Assembly (NCBI GenBank): GCA_014729315.1 | Contig: WJKD01000269.1 | Coordinates: 1 to 13,318 of the forward strand | Reading direction: 5' to 3' | From: Promethearchaeota archaeon | GTDB lineage: Archaea; Asgardarchaeota; Lokiarchaeia; Sigynarchaeales; SOKP01 | DNA: 13,318 bases | Shown here: one piece after another, positions 8,396 to 13,080 of the stretch | How the letters are laid out: every line of letters starts with the position of its first letter | Position numbering within the stretch: position 1 is the stretch's first letter | Program-made: the position numbers and the translations under genes | Notes under the pieces: model-generated | Seen by the model: the letters and a program-made list of their open reading frames with translations, nothing else | Databases searched by the model: none | Told to the model about the DNA's origin: nothing

Positions 8396-8412
8396 TAATA
8401 CCTATAATAATA
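8396..8412 (+). promoter_or_regulatory. Candidate rubredoxin promoter
   Basis: TAATACCTATAATAATA contains a TATA-like stretch centred near 8406, about 40 nt before the rubredoxin ATG, which would give a short leader of roughly 15 nt. A second TATA-like element (TTTATATAAT, 8356-8365) lies further upstream. The choice between them is open. Confidence 0.3.
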
Positions 8413-8445
8413 ATTGAATCACTCACCTAACGAAGTGGAAAGAAA

Positions 8446-8580
8446 ATGGCAAAATGGGAATGTACGGCTTGTGGCTATATCTATGACGAAGAAGAAGAAG
8501 GTACCAAGTTCGAAGATTTACCCGACGATTGGACCTGTCCTGTCTGTGGCGTAGGTAAAGATATGTTTGAAAAGCTTTAA
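8446..8580 (+). CDS. Short rubredoxin
   Basis: A 44-codon gene (ATG 8446, TAA 8578-8580) encoding a rubredoxin, a small cytosolic one-electron carrier with one iron bound by four cysteines. The sequence begins [14 protein letters not shown] and ends [14 protein letters not shown]. The ligands are C6 and C9 (CxxCG) and C31 and C34 (CPxCG), and the conserved aromatic and acidic residues (W4, Y11, Y13, F22, L25-P26-D27-D28-W29) are present. Typical rubredoxins have about 52-54 residues with about 29 residues between the cysteine pairs; here there are 21, because the GDPDNGIAP-type loop after the first knuckle is replaced by DEEEEG. Similar short-loop rubredoxins are known in some sulfate reducers. 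It probably serves oxygen or peroxide reductases encoded elsewhere. It stands alone between two candidate terminators. Identification is firm; the partner is unknown. Confidence 0.95.
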   Translation: MAKWECTACGYIYDEEEEGTKFEDLPDDWTCPVCGVGKDMFEKL

Positions 8581-8611
8581 GAAATAATTTAATTTCAAAA
8601 TAGTCTATAAT

Positions 8612-8630
8612 CTCTTTTTTTTATTTTATT
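8612..8630 (+). terminator. Rubredoxin terminator, U-tract
   Basis: About 32 nt past the rubredoxin stop is CTCTTTTTTTTATTTTATT, including T8 (8615-8622). It is a typical archaeal U-tract with no strong stem. It separates rubredoxin from the convergent MFS gene. Confidence 0.45.
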
Positions 8631-8689
8631 ACACATTGCAAAATATTTGCCTAAATTATTCATTCTGTCTCTAAGAAATTAAAAAGGAG

Positions 8690-8699
8690 GAAAAAAAAT
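8690..8699 (-). terminator. MFS-gene terminator, U-tract
   Basis: On the minus strand, just after the MFS stop codon, is a T8 run followed by CCTCC and T5 (plus strand AAAAAGGAGGAAAAAAAA, 8681-8698). It lies 9 nt past the stop and converges with the rubredoxin terminator. Confidence 0.4.
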
Positions 8700-8706
8700 A
8701 TTTAAA

Positions 8707-10140
8707 TTAATCCATTTTTCGGGTTACTTCGACTGATGTTAATATAAACAATCCCAACAGCATTACCAAGGCAACCGCTATTAGGGCAAACCCATAGGAA
8801 TGTTTCAAAGACACACCAACGCCGGTGGCTACGTAAATGATCACTCCAAAGATGATAGGTCCAATGGAAGACGAGACTTTTCCACTTAAATTCGAAAATC
8901 CAAAAAATTCACCGAACTTTTCTTTAGGAGCTAGTTGGGTTATCATAATTCGATTAGCAGTCCAAGTTCCACCAAGAGCAGGTCCTGCAATAAATCCCAT
9001 AAGTAGGCACAAGATAAAAGGAAAATTTAAACCAATGTTAATGTATGGGAGTGAAAATATTAGGACGATTCCTATGAATAAAGAAGAAGACCACAACACT
9101 CCAATAAGATAAAAGCAATTTTTCGGTCCGTATTTTTCCCCGAATTTTCCCACAAAATAAGTGAAGAGCACAGCAGAAAATGTCGCAATGATAATAAACA
9201 AGATCCCGAAAATATCAGAAGCTTTGCCGTTTGTTCCCACAATAAGTCCGTCGGTAATTAGAGGCATCATATAAAGCACGATGACATTTGCGATATTCGC
9301 AATAAGGAAATAAGCAAGCAAATATATAAACATTGATCGATGTCTTTTAATATCTTTAAACGTGCTTCTAAGTTGTTGAAAAGCACTCTTAAGTACCTTT
9401 CCCAATGGAGGCATTTTTCCTTTCTTCTGTTTTTCACGCACAAAGACAAAAGGTATGCCAAGCACTAAAAATAATCCCATTGGAAGGATAAATGTTATCC
9501 AATAATTAGTATAACCATAAGTAACTGTACCTTGACTAGGATCGCTTATGACATCGCCCCATAATAGCATCAAGGGTAACAATACGATAAGGGCGATTAT
9601 TGTCCCAAAATATCCCCAGGCAACTCCGAATCCAGATACTTTACCGATATCTTCTTTACTCGCAATGAAAGGAAGCATAGCATCGTAAAATGTTAGGCTG
9701 AGTTGATAGCCAATATTGGAGAGTACATAAAAAATCAACACGACCGTTATGTTATGGAAAAAACCAAGTAAACTAGCAAAGAGGAGTGTAATCCCGGCCA
9801 AGCTTATAACAAAAGGTTTTCGTTTGCCAACAGTATCACTAAACGCTCCTATAAAGGGAACAATGATGGCGAGACCTACTTGCATTAAGCCCTGCACTAA
9901 ACCATATATAAACGCTATTTCACCATATGTCATTCCATGTTCTAATTGACCAATAACTAAAACATATCGATAAATAATTAGACTAACGATTACCATAGAA
10001 TAGATAGTATTAGCAAGGTCGTACATCGCCCAGAAAAACACATTGAGTTTCGATGTCTCCGTTTCGACTTCCACGGTTTCCCGACCGACCATCGCGCTTA
10101 ATGGTTCAATTTCGTTTTTATTATTTGAGTTAGATTCCAA
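8707..10140 (-). CDS. MFS transporter of the UMF1/Atg22-like family
   Basis: Twelve-helix membrane transporter of the major facilitator superfamily, resembling the UMF1 group (related to the vacuolar effluxer Atg22). The signature is FFWAMYDLANTIYS (35-48; compare WALYDFANS), the TM2-3 loop GAFSDTVGKRKPF (98-110), and late in the protein GGTWTANRIM...LAPKEKFGEFFGFSNLSGK, where this group has a GGTQxxxR...P..xxxEFFGxYxLxGK block. The frame opens at TTG 10140 (477 residues). An ATG at 10092 would give 461 residues and still leaves 20 residues before the conserved Trp. A/T-rich boxes lie about 26-28 nt upstream of both, so the start is undecided. It is divergent from the 7-TM gene at 10370. UMF1 proteins have been linked to amino-acid or metabolite efflux; the substrate here is unknown. 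Confidence 0.9.
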   Translation of the reverse strand: MESNSNNKNEIEPLSAMVGRETVEVETETSKLNVFFWAMYDLANTIYSMVIVSLIIYRYVLVIGQLEHGMTYGEIAFIYGLVQGLMQVGLAIIVPFIGAFSDTVGKRKPFVISLAGITLLFASLLGFFHNITVVLIFYVLSNIGYQLSLTFYDAMLPFIASKEDIGKVSGFGVAWGYFGTIIALIVLLPLMLLWGDVISDPSQGTVTYGYTNYWITFILPMGLFLVLGIPFVFVREKQKKGKMPPLGKVLKSAFQQLRSTFKDIKRHRSMFIYLLAYFLIANIANVIVLYMMPLITDGLIVGTNGKASDIFGILFIIIATFSAVLFTYFVGKFGEKYGPKNCFYLIGVLWSSSLFIGIVLIFSLPYINIGLNFPFILCLLMGFIAGPALGGTWTANRIMITQLAPKEKFGEFFGFSNLSGKVSSSIGPIIFGVIIYVATGVGVSLKHSYGFALIAVALVMLLGLFILTSVEVTRKMD

Positions 10141-10369
10141 ATTAATCGCATCGCAGTATTTCTAAATTTAAATTATATTTAATATTACTCGGTTAGATTT
10201 TAAACTTACTTATACTAAAGATATCATCGATGTCTCTTCTATTACTAAAACAATTTAATATATAGATATATAGTGAATAAATTTAAATTATGAATACTTC
10301 AATATTTATTCAACCCAATTTAGTATAGCTTTTCGAATATTAATTTAGCTATAGTGACGAGCGTTTAAG
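10141..10369. promoter_or_regulatory. Divergent intergenic promoter region
   Basis: This 229-nt AT-rich spacer lies between two divergently transcribed membrane-protein genes. The 13-mer AAATTTAAATTAT occurs at 10164-10176 and again at 10279-10291; its core AATTTAAATT is palindromic. The first copy sits about 26 nt before the TTG start of the MFS gene and may be its TATA element. A/T boxes at 10337-10346 and 10321-10328 could serve the 7-TM gene. No coding potential is seen. Confidence 0.35.
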
Positions 10370-11098
10370 ATGATTGATCCCTTGAATTTTTTAAATGGTT
10401 TGTTTAGTTTAATTATAGTGATAACGAGCACGATTGTGGGTATAATTATTACTTTGAAATATAAATCTACTGGAGATAACACCTTTGTTTTAATCGGTAT
10501 CTCGTGGATTGGGATAATATGCCCGTGGTGGCCGAGTGCTATATCTTTTCTGTTAATTCTGTTTACTGGGACGGGATTGAGTCCTCATTTTTATATCTTA
10601 ATAGGAAACTTATTAGTACCATGGTTCGTGCTTATTTATGTGCTCGGTATTTCAAAGATGGTATATAAAGAAAAACGAAAACCAGTTGTCATCGTGTTTT
10701 TCATAATCGCAATTCTATACGATATTTATCTCATCTATTACCTTGTTGTTGATTATACTGTAATTGGCGAACTAACCGGCTTTTTTGACATCCAATACAA
10801 AGCAGGCCTAATGATCCTTTTAATGTTTTACATGGGTGTCGTATTAGTGCATGGTTTTATGGTAATAAGAGATGCGATGAAATCTAAAAAGCCTTATCTA
10901 AAGCTAAAAGGAAAGTTCCTCATTTTTGCATATTTATTTTACGGAGTGGGTGGGGTCTTAGACGCAATCGTGCCCTTGACAACTTGGACCATCATTCTCA
11001 CCAGAACCATCCTAGTATTATGCTCTATCTTTTTTTATCTCGGGTTTCTTATGCCCTCCTTCGTCAGTAAGTCCATACTTAAAGAACATTACGCTTAA
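10370..11098 (+). CDS. Seven-transmembrane-helix protein of unknown function
   Basis: A 242-residue integral membrane protein, family not recognised. Hydrophobic segments suggest seven helices at about 6-28, 38-66, 72-96, 104-128, 143-166, 182-203 and 206-231, with a very short hydrophilic N-terminus. Loops 3-4 (KMVYKEKRKP, about 96-105) and 5-6 (MKSKKPYLKLKGK) are strongly basic, so by the positive-inside rule these loops and the C-terminal tail face the cytoplasm and the N-terminus faces outside. Helix 2 has an unusual CPWWP motif (about 51-55). There are no kinase, cyclic-nucleotide or transporter motifs and no fused domain. The ATG at 10370 follows an A/T box about 26-29 nt upstream. The topology resembles 7TM sensor modules, but no retinal-type lysine in helix 7 is evident, so I do not call it a rhodopsin. 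It is followed by a terminator and so is monocistronic. Confidence 0.8.
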   Translation: MIDPLNFLNGLFSLIIVITSTIVGIIITLKYKSTGDNTFVLIGISWIGIICPWWPSAISFLLILFTGTGLSPHFYILIGNLLVPWFVLIYVLGISKMVYKEKRKPVVIVFFIIAILYDIYLIYYLVVDYTVIGELTGFFDIQYKAGLMILLMFYMGVVLVHGFMVIRDAMKSKKPYLKLKGKFLIFAYLFYGVGGVLDAIVPLTTWTIILTRTILVLCSIFFYLGFLMPSFVSKSILKEHYA

Positions 11099-11101
11099 AA
11101 C

Positions 11102-11120
11102 TCCTCTTTTTTTATTTTTT
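11102..11120 (+). terminator. Terminator after the 7-TM gene
   Basis: Starting 4 nt past the stop codon is TCCTCTTTTTTTATTTTTT, with T7 and T6 runs. It is a clear archaeal-type U-tract. Confidence 0.5.
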
Positions 11121-11497
11121 CATCAATTCAATGCAGTTTCGCTATTTTTTAATTATAATCAATTTTGTATTTTATAGATATTACATCACCTAGATTAACC
11201 CATCTACTTATGTTTTATTTTAGATATATTTAAATATTCTATCTATCATCATGGTTACGAAGAAGGAATCTAAAAGAATTTGACCTAAAATATTGGATTT
11301 CGCCCTTTTGCTTGCTTTTAAGCAGGTTAATACTTACTTTTTTTAACAAACAGGTCAGATTTTTGTTCCTTCTTTTATTTTTCTTTGGATTTACAAGATA
11401 TTTAATAAATAGAAATTTTTTTAAATTTTTATGGGAATCCTGTTTATTTATTTTAAATGCTTCATTCATTTAGATACAAGGAACGAGAAGCGTTAAA
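11121..11497. other. AT-rich non-coding stretch
   Basis: About 375 nt with no convincing gene. It holds an imperfect palindrome at 11221-11245 (TAGATA ... TATCTA arms around ATATTTAAATAT), a small GCTT/AAGC inverted repeat near 11310-11325, and an A/T-rich box at 11444-11459 that could be the promoter of the zinc protein that follows; a TTTAGATA element about 26 nt before the ATG at 11498 is an alternative. A 76-codon minus-strand frame here is lysine-rich and unsupported. Confidence 0.4.
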
Positions 11498-11698
11498 ATG
11501 TCGCCGAAGGGAATTTGTTCGATTTGTAACGAAGAGACGAAAGTGTTTCAATGCGTTAACGATGAGTGCAAGAAGTGGGTTTGCATCGATTGCTCTAACG
11601 AATATATTATGCCCATGCTCGAGTATTTTTTTCGCGACGAATCACTTCCTATTTTAAAATGTCCGCATTGTGGAAACGATTTAAAATATGAAGAATGA
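11498..11698 (+). CDS. Small eight-cysteine RING-like zinc protein
   Basis: A 66-residue protein consisting almost entirely of cysteine pairs: C7-x2-C10-x8-C19-x4-C24-x4-C29-x2-C32-x22-C55-x2-C58. Eight cysteines in this order can bind two zinc ions, and the spacing closely resembles the cross-brace pattern of RING fingers (pair, single, single, pair, pair), with Cys where RING usually has His at ligand 4. The middle KKWVCIDCS and final LKCPHCGNDL read as treble-clef knuckles. No membrane segment or signal is seen. It is 63 nt upstream of the tRNA-editing-domain gene on the same strand, possibly cotranscribed. Small RING proteins act as ubiquitin-ligase components in some archaea, but a B-box, IBR-like or plain double zinc ribbon is equally possible, and the predicted function is only inference. 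An overlapping +1 frame is a shadow. Confidence 0.75.
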   Translation: MSPKGICSICNEETKVFQCVNDECKKWVCIDCSNEYIMPMLEYFFRDESLPILKCPHCGNDLKYEE

Positions 11699-11716
11699 CG
11701 CTAAGCTTAATTATTA

Positions 11717-11732
11717 GCAATAATAAATTTTT
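11717..11732 (+). promoter_or_regulatory. Possible promoter of the editing-domain gene
   Basis: GCAATAATAAATTTTT is a TATA-like element centred about 36 nt before ATG 11762. It would give a short leader if the gene has its own start rather than being read from the zinc-protein promoter. Confidence 0.25.
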
Positions 11733-11761
11733 GACAAATAGACTAATACCACCAATTTGAT

Positions 11762-12181
11762 ATGAGATTTTTATCCTTTCATTGCGATTACTTCGCATAC
11801 GAAACTACGGATAGGAGCCGCTCGAAAATATCTGAAGAGTTAACGGAAGATAATAAAAGCGGTAAACTCGAAAACGTTCTCGTGTTATTAATAAGCGTCG
11901 AAAAAAAGGACGAGACGAGGGACGAATTAATAGAAAAGTCAGTAAAGACAATAGAAGAAATTATTAAGCAACTTAAAGTTAATAACATTGTTCTCCTGTC
12001 TTTTGCGCATTTGTTCGGTAAATTAAGTACCCCCAAGTTTGCGTTGAAGTCTTTAAAAAAATTAGATGCTCGTTTTTCAAAAAAAGGGTTTAATGTTTTA
12101 AGACCGCCTTTCGGATGGTTTAACGAGTTAGAATTTAAAGCGAAAGGTCATCCACTGTCTAGGATATCTCGTAAAATATAA
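11762..12181 (+). CDS. Freestanding archaeal threonyl-tRNA editing domain
   Basis: A 139-residue protein matching the whole archaeal ThrRS N-terminal editing domain (tRNA-Thr_ED), a D-aminoacyl-tRNA-deacylase-like fold that removes Ser from Ser-tRNA(Thr). Visible landmarks are MRFLSFHCDY (1-10), VLVLLISVEK (39-48), LLSFAHLFGKLSTP (78-91) with H83, LRPPFGWF (113-120) and KGHPLSRISR (128-137). In normal archaeal ThrRS the chain continues into the catalytic core; here a TAA follows residue 139 and the next 200 nt do not encode one. Freestanding editing domains acting in trans are known in some Crenarchaeota. The sequence reads FN at 120-121, where Pyrococcus-type domains have Tyr-Lys with a functionally important Lys, and R134 where they have Glu (from memory), so activity may be altered. 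No frameshift is seen within the gene. Confidence 0.85.
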   Translation: MRFLSFHCDYFAYETTDRSRSKISEELTEDNKSGKLENVLVLLISVEKKDETRDELIEKSVKTIEEIIKQLKVNNIVLLSFAHLFGKLSTPKFALKSLKKLDARFSKKGFNVLRPPFGWFNELEFKAKGHPLSRISRKI

Positions 12182-12250
12182 ACTGTAGGATATTTCCCCA
12201 ATTTATTTGTATATGAAATTTTAGGATATATTATTATAATAATAACGATG

Positions 12251-12266
12251 ATTTTTGGTTTTTTTC
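12251..12266 (+). terminator. Terminator after the editing-domain gene
   Basis: ATTTTTGGTTTTTTTC contains T5 and T7 runs about 70 nt after the stop. It is a candidate U-tract terminator for the zinc-protein/editing-domain unit. Confidence 0.35.
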
Positions 12267-12307
12267 ATAACTGAGAACTTGATAATAGTTGGAAATTTAA
12301 TTCAATA

Positions 12308-12777
12308 TTATTCCTCTTCGTTCTCATTTTTCTTAGCTCTATTAAATTCTCTAACTAACTTTTCACACTATTTAGTATGTTTTCAACTATTTTTTTAGGT
12401 TTTTAGCGTCTTTCTCGAATTCACTAATGTCCGTTCCTTCTACAGAACCATATGCCGCAGGATCTCTTTTCTGAACGAGATAATTTAATAATTTAGCATG
12501 AACGTCGATCTTTTTGGAGAAGAATTTAGGGATCCTTTTCTCTTTTAAACTTAAATACAAATTTGAAATATCGTGTTTCTTGGGATATTCTATTCCATAT
12601 AGAATTAAAATTGCTTTTAATGCTTGTTCTACTGCCATTTCATAAGCATAGACAACATCATCCTATCTTTTATCTTCATAAGCATAGACAACATCATCCC
12701 ATCTTTTATCTTCGAGAGACTTGATACCATCTTCTTGCTCTCTCTAAAGCTTTTGTTGAAGTTACAGAATTTTTCAT
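12308..12777 (-). pseudogene. Decayed HEPN-domain toxin gene
   Basis: Remnant of a HEPN-domain protein, the usual RNase-toxin partner of MNT-type nucleotidyltransferases. The longest clean frame (12638 to 12387) contains MAVEQALKAILILYG, YPKKHDISNLYLSL and a LVQKRDPAAYG segment, where active HEPN toxins carry their R-x4-6-H motif. The gene begins at ATG 12777, overlapping the MNT stop as ATGA, with MKNSVTSTKALERA. A frameshift between about 12715 and 12740 moves to the frame SLEDKRWDDVVYAYE. A 36-bp tandem duplication follows, whose second translated copy has TAG in place of TGG. Downstream, one lost A in an A-run (12390-12396) would restore IVENILNSVK, and one more lost A near 12359-12363 would restore KLVREFNRAKKNENEEE ending at TAA 12308. 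At least three indels and one stop make it non-functional unless the assembly is at fault. Confidence 0.78.
12641..12712 (-). repeat. 36-bp tandem duplication inside the HEPN pseudogene
   Basis: Two adjacent 36-bp copies, 12641-12676 and 12677-12712, differ at a single base (T at 12664, C at 12700). On the coding strand each copy is exactly 12 codons, ending in DDVVYAYE, so the duplication is in frame. The copy at 12677-12712 has TGG (Trp); the other has TAG (stop). It is a slippage or unequal-exchange product. Confidence 0.95.
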
Positions 12778-13052
12778 AATTCTACTATCTCACCAAATTC
12801 TATATCTTTTCTCTTCCAATAAAAATCGTTTTCACCAAGATAAACTCGCTTGAGTCCCTTTTCTTTTATTTTTTCTTTATATTTCGTTAAAAATTTAAAA
12901 CCAATCTTATTTTTATCGTATAAAATTATTCCATCTAAAGCTATATCGTAAAAGAGAGTCCCAAATTGGTTTAGATCGCTTACAGTTAGAGGAATAATCT
13001 CTATTGGATGATTTAAATAGAAATCATTCTTCTTCACTGTTCTATACTTATT
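12774..13052 (-). pseudogene. C-terminal remnant of an MNT-type nucleotidyltransferase (antitoxin)
   Basis: About 92 codons matching the C-terminal part of small pol-beta-superfamily nucleotidyltransferases of the MNT type, antitoxins or AMPylators paired with HEPN toxins. Typical blocks are IEIIPLTVSDL, LFYDIALDGIILYD, and the ending ENDFYWKRKDIEFGEIVEL (family: YYW-x-L-K-P-...-G-E-x-x-x-L). The catalytic N-terminus (GSRARG...DSDIDL) is absent. Instead the frame runs upstream into the right end of an IS200/IS605-like element. The only start codon in frame is a GTG at 13067, directly after the tnpB stop and inside the IS, so it is not a real start. The stop TGA (12774-12776) overlaps the HEPN ATG (12775-12777), the normal arrangement of an MNT-HEPN operon. 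The missing half may survive beyond the window on the other side of the element. Confidence 0.75.
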
Positions 13053-13060
13053 TTGAACTA

Positions 13061-13080
13061 CCAGCACCTAAAGGAGCTGG
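13061..13080 (-). repeat. Subterminal hairpin of the IS right end
   Basis: CCAGCTCCTTTAGGTGCTGG on the minus strand folds as CCAGC/GCTGG, a T-T mismatch, then CCT/AGG around a tiny loop. An imperfect hairpin with an unpaired T is the usual recognition structure for the TnpA transposase of this family. The tnpB TAG stop (13068-13070) lies within it. Confidence 0.6.

Noticed and set aside
11239..11469. 76-codon minus-strand frame
   Set aside because: Lysine/asparagine-rich, no motif, lies in an AT-rich spacer and overlaps the likely promoter of the plus-strand zinc-protein gene.
11457..11657. 66-codon plus-strand frame overlapping the zinc protein
   Set aside because: Shifted frame over the eight-cysteine gene; the cysteine pattern belongs to the frame starting at 11498.
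12663..12665. Pyrrolysine readthrough of TAG in HEPN
   Set aside because: The tandem copy shows that the ancestral codon was TGG, and further frameshifts make readthrough pointless.
12641..12712. 36-bp repeats as a CRISPR array
   Set aside because: The size fits a CRISPR repeat, but the two copies abut with no spacer and encode an in-frame 12-codon duplication.
12774..13067. Intact 97-residue MNT protein starting at GTG 13067
   Set aside because: The GTG follows the tnpB stop directly and lies within the IS hairpin; the nucleotidyltransferase catalytic motif is missing, so this is a remnant.
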